Origin: Nocardia alba NBRC 108234
Lineage (GTDB): Bacteria > Actinomycetota > Actinomycetes > Mycobacteriales > Mycobacteriaceae
NCBI RefSeq assembly: GCF_001612665.1
Contig: NZ_BDAX01000006.1
Span: 186,001 to 250,000, forward strand
DNA length: 64,000 bases
Direction of reading: 5' to 3'
The notes under the pieces are model-generated. The model was not told the origin of the DNA. It ran no database searches and saw only the letters and a program-made list of their open reading frames with translations. Both the position numbers and the translations under genes were made by a program. This document shows positions 39,090 through 48,087 of this stretch, piece after piece (the stretch's first letter is position 1; every line of letters begins with the position of its first letter).

Positions 39090-39130
39090 AGTATGCATTT
39101 AGTTGGCTATTACCCAACTAAATGCATACT
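39090..39130. promoter_or_regulatory. Perfect 17-bp inverted repeat, AbiEi operator candidate
   Basis: AGTATGCATTTAGTTGG and its exact complement are separated by CTATTAC. It is AT-rich against a GC-rich background and lies immediately upstream of the antitoxin. AbiEi proteins are known to bind inverted repeats upstream of their genes. It might also terminate transcription of genes running into it. Confidence 0.7.
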
Positions 39131-39158
39131 ACTGGACTCCATAGACGGCGGAGTCGGG

Positions 39159-40301
39159 CTATTTCTCACAGAGTGCGTGGTCTACCAGCTCGTTGACCGT
39201 GCGCAGTTGCGCGAATCCTTTGCTCCGCGTGACATCCTCGCCGACAGCGAGGGTCGCGGACAGGGAGACCACGACGCTTCGAGTTCCGTCATCGGTCACG
39301 CCGACGTTGGTGAGGAATCCCGTCTGGCCGCCGTTGTGCATCCAATAGGTGCCGCCGCAGGACAGCGGTACCGCGAAGAGGCCGAGGCCGTAACTCGCGG
39401 CGGGCCAGACTGATTCGGTGACGCCGTCGACCGGCACTGTGGTGCGCATCTGGGCCAGCTCTGCTGGTCGGAGGAGTTTTCCGCCGAGGAGACTTCGGTA
39501 GAAGGTGCCGATGTCGGCGGTGGTGGAGAGGTAGCCGACGGAAGCGTCGATGTCCACCAGTTCGGTGACGTCGATCAGTGGACCGTCGACTTCGAATTGC
39601 TGGTAGCCGTTCGCGTGCGGTTCGGGCAGCGTCGGGGCGTTGCCGGGCCAGCGGGTGTCACGCAGTCCGAGGGGTTCGAGGATCCGTGCGGAGATCTCGT
39701 CGTGCCAGGGGCGGTTTTCCACCTGCTCGATGATCAGGCCGAGCAGGACATAGCCGACATTCGAGTACGCCCAGCCTGTACCCGGTGTGAAATCGGGTGG
39801 GTGCCGCATCGCGGCAGCCACCGTCTCGCGCGGATCGCGCACCTGATAGCGAAGCCGGTAGTAGTCCTCGGCGGTCGCCATATCGGGCGGGCTTTCGTGA
39901 ATACCGCTGGTGTGCTGTAGGAGTTGCCGGATGGTGATCGTCGACCCGTCATTACCGTTGTCGTGCACCATATCCGGCAGCCATCGCTGAACGGTGTCGT
40001 CGAGTGAGAGGCGACCTTCGCCGACCAACTGCAGGACCACGGTGGCGACCAATGTCTTGGTCAGGCTTCCTATCCGGAAATAACCGTCGGCCGAAACACT
40101 GTCGAGGGCAACAGCATCCGAATGACCTGCTACCGCCGTCCGATTCGCCCCGCCACCGACCACCCTGGCCTGCACTCCCATCGTTCCCAGCGCCGCGATC
40201 GCATCGACGTCACGTTGCAGAGTGTCCACGCCCGATTCGGCTTCACATCCGCTGACCGCCGAAGCCAGCGCGAGCACCACAGCCACGATCGCGCACCGCA
40301 T
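39159..40301 (-). CDS. Serine beta-lactamase/DD-peptidase family lipoprotein
   Basis: 380 residues. Signal peptide with lipobox (VVLALASAVSGC) predicts a lipid-anchored extracytoplasmic protein. Class C beta-lactamase-like catalytic motifs are present in order: SLTK (SxxK) near residue 84, YSN (YxN) near 179, and HNGG (HxG) near 318. Members hydrolyse D-Ala peptides, esters or beta-lactams; the substrate cannot be told from sequence. The ATG at 40301 follows GAAAGGAAACG; an upstream GTG would remove that Shine-Dalgarno. Confidence 0.88.
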   Translation of the reverse strand: MRCAIVAVVLALASAVSGCEAESGVDTLQRDVDAIAALGTMGVQARVVGGGANRTAVAGHSDAVALDSVSADGYFRIGSLTKTLVATVVLQLVGEGRLSLDDTVQRWLPDMVHDNGNDGSTITIRQLLQHTSGIHESPPDMATAEDYYRLRYQVRDPRETVAAAMRHPPDFTPGTGWAYSNVGYVLLGLIIEQVENRPWHDEISARILEPLGLRDTRWPGNAPTLPEPHANGYQQFEVDGPLIDVTELVDIDASVGYLSTTADIGTFYRSLLGGKLLRPAELAQMRTTVPVDGVTESVWPAASYGLGLFAVPLSCGGTYWMHNGGQTGFLTNVGVTDDGTRSVVVSLSATLAVGEDVTRSKGFAQLRTVNELVDHALCEK

Positions 40302-40519
40302 CGTTTCCTTTCGCACACCGGAAACCTATCGATGCCACACACCCCGCGACATCCCGCTGAGGTAGGGCGACGACTCACCCCGCGGTACCGGCTCGGCGTT
40401 GGTCGCCCGAGTCGAACACAGGGATCTGGCCATCGTGTCAGAGCTCCGGGTACTTCCATCGGCCCACCGCAGCCGGTCTGATCGTGAGAACGTGGAACTA
40501 CGCACGAAAAGGAAGACAC

Positions 40520-40945
40520 ATGAATGTTCGAATTCGCTGCTTCGGCCTCGCGGTGCTGCTCGGCGCCGTTCCTGTCGTGCTGACCGCACCGAACGCGACT
40601 GCGGCGGTGACCGGAGTGAGCGTGGAACAGCCGGCCGATGGCCTGCGAACCGGCTGCTCGTACACCGTCACAGTCGGGGTCGACGCACCGGTTTCCGAAG
40701 CCGGGGAGGTGACGATCGGTATCAGTGGCGGTTCGGTGCCGGGGAACGGCAAGCAGCTCGGGGTCGCCGTGTATCACCCGGAGAACGGCACCGCGACTTT
40801 CGAGTGGATACCCGAGTACACCGGTCGTCAGAACCTGGTCGCCCAGCAGTTCAAGCCGGGGCAATACACCTCGACGGACTACATCACGGTCGAGGTCGGT
40901 GGGCGTGGTCTGAATACCGGCAGTTCCTGCTTGCCGCTCCCCTAG
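40520..40945 (+). CDS. Small secreted protein, unknown function
   Basis: 141 residues, ATG preceded by AAAAGGAAG. A signal peptide with probable cleavage after NATA (AVLLGAVPVVLTAPNATA) is followed by a beta-rich domain of about 110 residues (SYTVTVGVDAPVSEAGEVTI), possibly Ig-like. Two Cys, near positions 47 and 136, could form a disulfide. No catalytic motif is visible. Confidence 0.65.
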   Translation: MNVRIRCFGLAVLLGAVPVVLTAPNATAAVTGVSVEQPADGLRTGCSYTVTVGVDAPVSEAGEVTIGISGGSVPGNGKQLGVAVYHPENGTATFEWIPEYTGRQNLVAQQFKPGQYTSTDYITVEVGGRGLNTGSSCLPLP

Positions 40946-40955
40946 CGTCGCTGGG

Positions 40956-41014
40956 TCTCGCTCAGCGCATCACGTCGTCGACCAGTTCGGCGACGCCGTT
41001 GGAAGAGGTCGCCG
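40956..41014 (-). pseudogene. 3' end remnant of a DHFR-family gene
   Basis: 59 bp match 44040-44098, the 3' end of the intact DHFR-family gene, at 54 of 59 positions. The minus strand reads SSNGVAELVDDVMR and stops, against YSNGVAKLVYDVVR in the intact gene. It is cut off about 6 bp from the stop of the O-methyltransferase, so the methyltransferase/hydroxylase pair lies between two copies of this tail. Confidence 0.8.
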
Positions 41015-41019
41015 CGCTC

Positions 41020-42708
41020 CTATCCGGCTGCCGTGGGTATCACCTGCATCAGTGTGAAATCCATAGGCAGCGTGTAGCTTTCCCTCAGTTCCAGGTCGGC
41101 TGTGGCGAACAGCTCGACATAGTGCGCAAGGGTGCGTTCCCGGCCGCCCACGTTGCAGAGCATGTGCACGTCCCAGGCCGGAGCCAGCGAGGGCGCATTG
41201 CCCTCGGGCAGTAGCCGTTCGACCACGTAGAGCTGGCCGTGCGGAGGCATGGCGGCGGCACAGGTGGCCAGGATCTGGAGACAGCGGTCGTCGTCCCAGT
41301 CGTGCAGGACGCGCGACAGCAGATAGCGGTCGCCGCCCGCCGGGACCGCCTGGGTGAAATCGCCCGGCACCAAATCGCAGCGGTCCAGGCAACCCGACCG
41401 CTCCAGCGCGGTGCGCGCGGTCACCAGGGTCGACGCACGCTCGAACAGCACTCCGCGCAGCCGTGGTTCGGCGGCCAGCACGCGAGCCAGCAGCGCGCCG
41501 TTGCCGCCCGCCACGTCGACCACGGTCCGCACTCCGGTGAGATCGATCAGGTCGGCCACCTGCTCGAAGACATTGGCGCTCGCGGCCATCGCGGCGTCGA
41601 ACAACTCCGCGAGGTGCGGAGCCGCGGTGAAGTAGTCGAAGTGGTGACTACCGAAGTGGTGATCGAAGCCCGGCCGTCCGGTGCGCACCGCGTGGTCGAG
41701 ATGCGCGAAGGACTGGTAGAACGCGCCGCCGTAGAGCAGCGCTAGCGGCTGCAGCGAGTGTTCGGTGTTCGCCGCGAGCAACGCGCCGCCCGCGGTGAGC
41801 TCGTAGCCCGCCCCGCTCGGGCGCACGATCGCCAGGTCGGTGAGATAGCGCAGCAGCCGGTGCAGGCTGTCGCTGTCGGCGCCGACATCGGCCGCCAGCT
41901 GCGCGACCGAACCGCCGGGGGCCGCCGCGAGCCGGTCAGCCACGCCGAGGGTAGCGGTGGCCGCGAGCGCCTGGGTGGCCCACGCGCCGGTCAGCAATCG
42001 CAGCAGGCCGGTGCGCGGATCGTCGGCCGCCTCCCAATGTGCCGAAAGAACTTGCGCGTGTTCACCTTTGAGGTGCAACTCCAGCCGCCGATATGGGCAG
42101 CCCGGTGCGTCGGTGCGGAAGTAGAGCACCGTGAGATTCTCGTGGCCGTTGTAACCGCCTCCGTCACAGCACATTTCGGCGCGTTGGGTCAACAGGGCGC
42201 ACAGCCCAGCGATGTCGACCTCGTCGTCGGTGGTCACGGCCAAGCCGAGATGTTGCTCGTGATCGACGACGCGCTCGGCCTCGGCGAGCTCGGCGATGTC
42301 GGACTCCGAGGTCGGCAGTACTGCGAAAAGTTCGATATCGCACTGCTTTCCGTCCGCGCTACACACCGGAGCACGCACGATCCGCACGTCCAATCGATGC
42401 GCGGGCCGCCGATGTCGCTGGGCGAGCCGGTGCCGGACCACCACGCTCGGCGTCGCCGCTCCAGCGGCGAGACCGCGCTCACGCAAGGCCGCCGAGAGCT
42501 CGGCCAGCTCCCCGGGGAAGATCAGCGCCGCCGTATGCGAGAACTGGCAGCGTTGCGCCACCGCGTCGCGCTCACCGGCGGTGAGCGTGGGCAACACGGC
42601 GGCCAGCACACTGGCGGTGTCGTGTGCGCGCACGAAATCCACCGCCGCGTCGATGCGGGCGAGATCGGTGGCGATCATCCGATCCGGTACCGCCATTGAG
42701 CGAATCAC
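41020..42708 (-). CDS. SAM-dependent O-methyltransferase with N-terminal extension
   Basis: 562 residues. The C-terminal 330 residues are a small-molecule O-methyltransferase: dimerisation/winged-helix part (ATATLGVADRLAAAPGG), SAM-binding VVDVAGGNGALLARVL near 395, and LSRVLHDWDDDRCLQIL near 458 with the catalytic His of the HDW motif. The first 225 residues form an extra domain I do not recognise, with a Cys-rich stretch (AEMCCDGGGYNGHENL). The GTG start has AAGGGAAC upstream; ATG at 42696 is an alternative. It lies 18 nt after the aromatic hydroxylase in the same operon, so hydroxylation followed by O-methylation of an aromatic substrate is likely. Confidence 0.85.
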   Translation of the reverse strand: MIRSMAVPDRMIATDLARIDAAVDFVRAHDTASVLAAVLPTLTAGERDAVAQRCQFSHTAALIFPGELAELSAALRERGLAAGAATPSVVVRHRLAQRHRRPAHRLDVRIVRAPVCSADGKQCDIELFAVLPTSESDIAELAEAERVVDHEQHLGLAVTTDDEVDIAGLCALLTQRAEMCCDGGGYNGHENLTVLYFRTDAPGCPYRRLELHLKGEHAQVLSAHWEAADDPRTGLLRLLTGAWATQALAATATLGVADRLAAAPGGSVAQLAADVGADSDSLHRLLRYLTDLAIVRPSGAGYELTAGGALLAANTEHSLQPLALLYGGAFYQSFAHLDHAVRTGRPGFDHHFGSHHFDYFTAAPHLAELFDAAMAASANVFEQVADLIDLTGVRTVVDVAGGNGALLARVLAAEPRLRGVLFERASTLVTARTALERSGCLDRCDLVPGDFTQAVPAGGDRYLLSRVLHDWDDDRCLQILATCAAAMPPHGQLYVVERLLPEGNAPSLAPAWDVHMLCNVGGRERTLAHYVELFATADLELRESYTLPMDFTLMQVIPTAAG

Positions 42709-42726
42709 GCTTGTTCCCTTCCAGAT

Positions 42727-43917
42727 TCAGAGGCCGACGTAGCTTTCCGCGAAATGGTGCCGATGGTGGGCCGAGGTGGTGAGGCTGTGCAGCCGGGCCC
42801 GGCGCAGCACACGCTGGTACTCGGCTTCCGGATCGTTCGGTGCGGGCGGATGCAGGAGCTCGATCATCCAGTGCGAGAACTCCTGGGCCTGCCGGATCAG
42901 CGGCAGACAGCGCTGCGAGTAATGTCGCAGCTCGGTCTCGTCCCCGGTGTGTACGGCGGCCCCGAGCGCGGGCGCGAGGATGCCCGCTTCCACGATCGCG
43001 AGATTCGCGCCCTTGGCCGCGGACGGGCTGATCGAGGTGGCGGCGTCCCCCACCAGGAACAGGCGGCCGTACTGGATCGGGTCCAGGATCTCCGAGCGCA
43101 GCCGGACCAGGCTGCGCTCGATGATCGGCCCGCGCGGCGGTGCGCCGTAGCGCTCGGCCTGCAAACGCTCGTCCAGTTCGTGCCAGATCCGCTGCTCGTC
43201 CCAGTCCCGCACATCGATGCCGGGGTCGCACTGCAGGTAGTAGCGGGTGATGTCGGGGCTACGCGGCATCTGCCCGGCGAATCCGGCGGCGTGCACACCA
43301 TAGATGACGCTGTCCGAGGTCGACGGCGCGCGGGCGAGCAGGGCCAGCCAGGTGATCGCGTGGTCGCGCACCGCGGGTGCGACCGGCAGGGCCGTCCGGG
43401 CGATGCCGCGAGCGCCGTCGCAGCCCGCGATATAGCGGGCCGAGCATCGCTGTTCGCGGCCGTCGGCGGCGCGCAGCCGCGCCCACGGTCGCGCACTGTC
43501 CAGATCACCGACGGCCAGCACCGTGGTGTCGAACAGGATCTGCCCGCCGCGGCGCTCCAACTCGGCGATCAGGTCGGTCACCAGCAACTGCTGCGGGTAG
43601 ACAGTGTGCACGCCGCCGCTACCCAGTTCGCGATAGCACAGGTCCAACCGGCCTGCCGCACTGCGGAATTCGCAGCGATCGTGCTCGCGACCCACTCGCG
43701 CGAGCCCCTGGTCGAGACCGTGCTCGCGCAACAGGGCCACACTGCGCGGGCTCAGAAACCCGGCCCTGGCCCGCTGCTGGACGTGCTCCCGGCCGCGCCG
43801 TTCCACGACCACGCATTCGACGCCCGCGGCGCACAGCAGATTGGCCAGGACCAAGCCAGCGGGACCTGCCCCGAGCACGAGTACCGCACTGTCGGAAATG
43901 TCTGCTGGCTCAGGCAC
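42727..43917 (-). CDS. p-Hydroxybenzoate hydroxylase-like FAD monooxygenase
   Basis: 396 residues, group A flavoprotein monooxygenase. FAD-binding GAGPAGLVLANLL is at residue 16, the IAGCDGARGIARTALP (DG) motif near 163, and RLFLVGDAATSISPSAAKG (GD) near 286. The protein ends FAESYVGL, very like the pHBH terminus IAENYVGL, and substrate-side segments (TVYPQQLLVTDLI) follow pHBH. It probably hydroxylates a para-hydroxylated aromatic acid using NAD(P)H and O2. The GTG start has TAAGTT 6 nt upstream, indicating a leaderless transcript. It forms an operon with the downstream O-methyltransferase. Confidence 0.88.
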   Translation of the reverse strand: MPEPADISDSAVLVLGAGPAGLVLANLLCAAGVECVVVERRGREHVQQRARAGFLSPRSVALLREHGLDQGLARVGREHDRCEFRSAAGRLDLCYRELGSGGVHTVYPQQLLVTDLIAELERRGGQILFDTTVLAVGDLDSARPWARLRAADGREQRCSARYIAGCDGARGIARTALPVAPAVRDHAITWLALLARAPSTSDSVIYGVHAAGFAGQMPRSPDITRYYLQCDPGIDVRDWDEQRIWHELDERLQAERYGAPPRGPIIERSLVRLRSEILDPIQYGRLFLVGDAATSISPSAAKGANLAIVEAGILAPALGAAVHTGDETELRHYSQRCLPLIRQAQEFSHWMIELLHPPAPNDPEAEYQRVLRRARLHSLTTSAHHRHHFAESYVGL

Positions 43918-44045
43918 GGGCTCAACTTAGAGGACCCGGCACCTACTTCCGTGCAACATTGAATCGGTGCGTTTCCTCGACCCGCGCCTTGTCTCTTGTG
44001 CGACCGGTTTTCAGTTGGCCATCGCACTCATCAGCAGACTCTCGC

Positions 44046-44621
44046 TCAGCGCACCACGTCGTAGACCAGTTTGGCGACACCGTTGGAATAGGTCGCCGAA
44101 TCACGCAGTCGCAATTGCTGTGCGGGTCGGTCGGCGCGGCCGAACAGGCTCTTGCCCGCGCCGAGCAGCACCGGGAACACGAGCAGGTTGTATCGGTCGA
44201 TCAGGTCCGCATCCGAAAGGTGCTGTGCCAGTTCGGCGCTGCCGTGGATGTAGATGGGGCCGCCGTCGGTCTGCTTGAGCTTCTCGATATCCGCGGTCGA
44301 GCGCAGGATGGTGATCTCGCCCCAGCCCTCGATCAGCGCATCGTCGGTGAGGGACGAGGAGACAACATATTTGGGCAGTTCCTTGTACGCGGCGTGATCC
44401 TCGGAATCGCGCCAGATCGGGGCGAACGCCTCGTAGCTGCGGCGGCCGAACATCAGCGCGGTGGTGTCGGCGAGTTCCTCGCCCTTGAGCGAGAACGCCT
44501 CCGGCACGAACTCGGTCTCCATCACCCACCCGCCACTGCGATGCCCCTCGACCTTCCCACCGGGCGAGTCCACCACACCGTCGAGCGACATGAACCCCGT
44601 GTAGACCAGTTCGCGTGCCAT
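44046..44621 (-). CDS. DHFR / RibD C-terminal domain family reductase
   Basis: 191 residues. Family landmarks: ELVYTGFMSLDGVVDSPGG at the start, LMFGRRSYEAFAPIW near 57, GPIYIHGSAELAQHL near 120 and LVFPVLLGAGKSLFG near 148. These proteins share the RibD C-terminal/dihydrofolate-reductase fold; most are NADPH-dependent reductases of unknown substrate and are not true folate enzymes. AGGAGG lies 6 nt before the ATG at 44621. Its last 59 bp are duplicated at 40956-41014. Confidence 0.88.
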   Translation of the reverse strand: MARELVYTGFMSLDGVVDSPGGKVEGHRSGGWVMETEFVPEAFSLKGEELADTTALMFGRRSYEAFAPIWRDSEDHAAYKELPKYVVSSSLTDDALIEGWGEITILRSTADIEKLKQTDGGPIYIHGSAELAQHLSDADLIDRYNLLVFPVLLGAGKSLFGRADRPAQQLRLRDSATYSNGVAKLVYDVVR

Positions 44622-44794
44622 CACAATCCTCCTGAATACGAGCGTCGGTAGCTGCGTGCGAGCAGCCTAGGGAACACTCGCCGGACTGTATCGGAGGAAA
44701 CCGACACAGATTCGAGACGAAGGCATCGGCGTAGTAACTACCACGCGATCGTCGCAGGAAGCGGTGGGCGCGGAGCGAGTCCGGCAGCGCCGTA

Positions 44795-44962
44795 TCAGCG
44801 CTGGCGCCAGCTCAGGGGGCCTGGAAGGTCGACGCTGTTCTTGCGGGTGCGGGAATTCCAGGACCAGGGGCCGATTTTGATGCCCCAGGACGACAGGCCC
44901 GACTGGGTGAAGTTGAACTTCAGCGGACCGAAGGACTTGCGCTGGCGGAACTTGATGGGCAT
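44795..44962 (-). CDS. Small DUF4236 protein
   Basis: 55 residues with an AGGGAGGTCGCC leader before the ATG. It begins MPIKFRQRKSFGPLKFNFTQ, continues SGLSSWGIKIGPWSWNSRTR and ends PGPLSWRQR, the short-form DUF4236 pattern (basic start, aromatic-rich middle). Function unknown. It is monocistronic, between the DHFR-family and DUF6194 genes. Confidence 0.8.
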   Translation of the reverse strand: MPIKFRQRKSFGPLKFNFTQSGLSSWGIKIGPWSWNSRTRKNSVDLPGPLSWRQR

Positions 44963-45050
44963 GGCGACCTCCCTGAATCACCACCAGGATAGCCGATACG
45001 TTTATATCCCACCGGTTTCCGCAGGTCGGCGGTAGCCATCGCAGGCTCGA

Positions 45051-45488
45051 CTATTCGGTCGCGCGGCGCTCGGATCGGGTGCGGGCCCGGTCGTGGGCTT
45101 CGCGCAGCAACGCGCGGACCGTCGACTCGGTCGCGGTCGCCGGATTGATCACCGCGAGCCAGTTGGCGGCGGCGTAGACGGGATGGGCGACGACAGTGTC
45201 CTCGATACTCGCGTCGGTCGGGGCCGCCGCGTCGGCGAAGGTCGTCTTGCTCACGGCGATATTGACGCGGAAACTGCCGGGGCGGTTCAGGTCGGAGGTC
45301 TCGTCGCCGGGGTAGTCCTTGGTCACGATGGTGGCGAAGGGCTGACCGGCGGGGACCACGCCGTTGGGGGCGTAGTAGAAGAAGGAGTCGCCCCAGCTGA
45401 TCTCGGGAGCTTCACTTCCCTCGGTCGGTCGCAGCACCAGCACTCCGCCGAGGCCGGTCACATACTCGGTGATTTCCTCGATCGTCAT
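45051..45488 (-). CDS. DUF6194 family protein
   Basis: 145 residues. Starts MTIEEITEYVTGLGGVLVLR and contains ISWGDSFFYYAPNG and PFATIVTKDYPGDETSDL, the recognisable core of a small soluble actinobacterial family of unknown role with a MmcQ/YjbR-like flavour (NWLAVINPA near the end). No membrane segment. The Shine-Dalgarno is weak. Confidence 0.75.
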   Translation of the reverse strand: MTIEEITEYVTGLGGVLVLRPTEGSEAPEISWGDSFFYYAPNGVVPAGQPFATIVTKDYPGDETSDLNRPGSFRVNIAVSKTTFADAAAPTDASIEDTVVAHPVYAAANWLAVINPATATESTVRALLREAHDRARTRSERRATE

Positions 45489-45537
45489 CGTTCGAGCGTC
45501 TCATTCGAGGACCGAACACTTCAACCGAGCTGAGCCG

Positions 45538-46362
45538 TCAGCGAACGCCGACCAGTTCCCGCGCACCCAACGTGGCCACGGCTTCGCGGGCCGCCGAATC
45601 CGGGGCCACCGTGTACACCACGAGCAGCTGGTCCGCGTCGCCCGGCAAAGCCAATGTCTCGTAGGCGAATTCGATCCGGCCCACCACCGGGTGCTGGATC
45701 AGCCGGTGACCGTGCGCAGTGTCCGCCGTGGTGTAGATCGTCCAGATTCGGTGGAACACCGGGTTGGCGGCGGTGAGTTCGTCGATGAGCGAGGTCAGTC
45801 GGCGATCGCGCGGGCAGCGGGCCACCTGGCGGCGCAGGTACGCGGCGGTCTCCGCGGCGACAGGTTCCCAGTCGGGATAGAAGACGCCCGCCTCGGGGTT
45901 CGACACCGTGAACCTGGCCAGATTGCGTTCGGGTTCGGTGACCGCCTCGAATCCGAACACCTTGTCGCCCATGCCGTTCCACGCGAGCACTTCCATGTGG
46001 CGCCCGAGCACGAACGCGGGCGTGCTGATCGAGTCGAGCAGCAGCCGGGTGCCGGAGCGAACCAGCGGGGCGTAGTTGTAGTCGGGGTCGGCGGGACGGA
46101 CCAGCGTGTAGAAGTGGTCGCGCTCGGCGGCATCCAGACGTAGCGCGCGGGCAACCGCGTCGAGCACCGAATCGGGGAAATCCTGATCTCGCTCCCGCTC
46201 CAACCGGGTGTAGTAATCCACACTCATTCCGGCCAGCCGCGCCACGTCCTCACGGCGCAATCCGACCATCCTGCGGCGACCGTATTCGCTCAGTCCGACG
46301 GCGGCCGGTGAGATGCGGGCGCGCCGGGTGCGAAGGAATTCGCCGAGAGCGGGTGACGACAT
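45538..46362 (-). CDS. XRE/MmyB-like transcriptional regulator
   Basis: 274 residues. N-terminal helix-turn-helix includes REDVARLAGMSVDYYTRLER (residues 36-55), the actinobacterial pattern for this group. It is followed by an MmyB-like ligand-binding domain (about 95-270) with the VLAWNGMGDKVF motif. Members often regulate a neighbouring gene in response to a small hydrophobic ligand. TACGCT lies 7 nt before the ATG at 46362, indicating a leaderless mRNA. It is divergent from a secreted protein gene. Confidence 0.88.
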   Translation of the reverse strand: MSSPALGEFLRTRRARISPAAVGLSEYGRRRMVGLRREDVARLAGMSVDYYTRLERERDQDFPDSVLDAVARALRLDAAERDHFYTLVRPADPDYNYAPLVRSGTRLLLDSISTPAFVLGRHMEVLAWNGMGDKVFGFEAVTEPERNLARFTVSNPEAGVFYPDWEPVAAETAAYLRRQVARCPRDRRLTSLIDELTAANPVFHRIWTIYTTADTAHGHRLIQHPVVGRIEFAYETLALPGDADQLLVVYTVAPDSAAREAVATLGARELVGVR

Positions 46363-46491
46363 GGCAGCCAGCGTAGAAGGTAGCGGCCGATACCCGTGCA
46401 TCGCACCTTGCGAAGGAATTCGTTCAGCCGATTAACGAGCTGCGTAGTGGCGGCGAAATACCAGGTACGACACGTTCGAGGGAGGACGTCC

Positions 46492-46956
46492 ATGTTGATC
46501 CGATCCACACTCATTGTGCTGTCCGGGGCCGCGCTCGTCGCCGGTTCCCTGGCCACGGGACCGGCCGCGGCGCAATCGCGACTCGGCGATTACACGCCGG
46601 TCGACCCCGTCGCGTACCAGGTTTCCGAACCCGAATACGCGGGCAGCGTCTTCTTCACGACCCCCGACGGACGGCACTGCGCCATCTACTGGAACAACGG
46701 CCCGGCCGGGTGTGACGCGGTCCCGATCGACGCGCCCGCGGGCACCGATCAGCTCCGGGTCGCAATCCTCGAGGCGGCGCACTTCGTCGACGCCGACCGC
46801 CCGATCTTCACCCACCCGGGCGCGAAGACGCTGCCCGAAGGGCACCGGATCACCCGGGAGAACACCACCTGCGGCATCGGCTATCAGGGCACGGTGAGCT
46901 GCGAGGTCGGCGAGCACGGCTTCACTCTGTCGGCCACCTACAGTGTGCTGCGCTGA
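46492..46956 (+). CDS. Secreted protein, unknown function
   Basis: 154 residues; GAGGGAGGACG precedes the ATG. Signal peptide (STLIVLSGAALVAGSLATG, cleavage near AAAQS). The mature part has four Cys in two pairs (GRHCAIY, AGCDAV; TTCGIG, VSCEVG), suggesting two disulfides in a small extracellular fold. It may be controlled by the divergent MmyB-like regulator. Confidence 0.7.
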   Translation: MLIRSTLIVLSGAALVAGSLATGPAAAQSRLGDYTPVDPVAYQVSEPEYAGSVFFTTPDGRHCAIYWNNGPAGCDAVPIDAPAGTDQLRVAILEAAHFVDADRPIFTHPGAKTLPEGHRITRENTTCGIGYQGTVSCEVGEHGFTLSATYSVLR

Positions 46957-47024
46957 TTGTGAAGGTGCCCAATGCCGGTGCGAGGGTGCTGTCTGCCGTG
47001 GCCGCCGCGTCGTAGAGTCTAGGT

Positions 47025-48011
47025 ATGCCGGACGCCGAGATGACCGAATTGGTGCAGCGCAGCGTCGAGGAGTCGCTGCTCGGCGGGCCCAGGAAATACA
47101 CGCGTACCCAGGTGGCCGAGCAGTCGGGAGTGCCGGAGGGGGAATCGCGGCGGCTGTGGACAGCGATGGGATTTCCGGCCAACGCGGACGACCAGCTCGA
47201 CTTCACGCAGATGGATATCACGGCGGTCACCAACTTTCGGAACATGAAAGTGGTGTACGCGTCCAATATTCGGCAGCAGGCCGCTGCCGCGCGGACGATC
47301 GGCCAGGGCATGGCGCGGCTGGCCGAGTGGCAGGCCGACCTGGTGCTGGCCGAGATCAAGGCGCGCACCGCAGCGGCCGATCCCGCGATTCCGCTGGCGG
47401 ACAGGGTCAGTGCCGCGACGGAATCCACCATGGCGAGCATCGAACAGTTGCAGACGTATGTGTGGCGCAGGCACCTGGCGGCCGCGGTCGCCAGGTCGAC
47501 CGAGACGCTGGGCGAGGATTCGATGCGGACACTGGCGGTGGGATTCGCCGATATGGTCGGCTTCACCAGACTCACCAGGCACCTGCACCCCGACGAATTG
47601 TCCACGCTGCTCGAAGCTTTCGAATCGACCACCACCTCGGCGATCACCGACAACGGTGGCTGGGTCATCAAGAACGTCGGTGACGAGGTGATGTTCGCCG
47701 CCGAGACAGCGACCGCCGCAGCCCGCATCTCACTGGCCATCCAGGAATCGACCATGCTCGTCGGCGGCACGCCGGAACTGCGCGTGGCGTTCGCCTACGG
47801 CGAGGTACTGCAACGCTTCGGCGACCTCTACGGCTCGGTGGTCAATATCGCCGCCCGCCTCACCGGCGTCGCCCGACCGGGCAACATCCTCATCGACGAC
47901 GCCGCCGCCTCGGCACTCGACGACAGCCCCGAGTTCGCCATCCGCCACTTGCGCAGCGTTCGCGTTCGCGGTTTCAACCGCCTGCGCCCCCACCGCCTAC
48001 GGCAGGCATGA
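47025..48011 (+). CDS. Class III adenylate/guanylate cyclase
   Basis: 328 residues. The first 160 residues are a helical regulatory region; the catalytic domain spans about 165-325. Metal-binding Asp motifs GFADMVGFTRLT (near 174) and NVGDEVMFAAE (near 218) are present, with substrate-binding Lys in IKNVGDE and the transition-state Asn/Arg pair in SVVNIAARLTG (near 270). No membrane segment, so a soluble cyclase making cAMP most likely. TAGAGT lies exactly 6 nt before the ATG: leaderless. A class III metallophosphoesterase (49691) lies 1.7 kb downstream. Confidence 0.92.
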   Translation: MPDAEMTELVQRSVEESLLGGPRKYTRTQVAEQSGVPEGESRRLWTAMGFPANADDQLDFTQMDITAVTNFRNMKVVYASNIRQQAAAARTIGQGMARLAEWQADLVLAEIKARTAAADPAIPLADRVSAATESTMASIEQLQTYVWRRHLAAAVARSTETLGEDSMRTLAVGFADMVGFTRLTRHLHPDELSTLLEAFESTTTSAITDNGGWVIKNVGDEVMFAAETATAAARISLAIQESTMLVGGTPELRVAFAYGEVLQRFGDLYGSVVNIAARLTGVARPGNILIDDAAASALDDSPEFAIRHLRSVRVRGFNRLRPHRLRQA

Positions 48012-48087
48012 TCGCGGTAGGGGGCCCGACTCCGCCCGCTGACCAGTCTTCGAGCGGGGTCACCACACCATTGCCTAGGGTGTCGTA

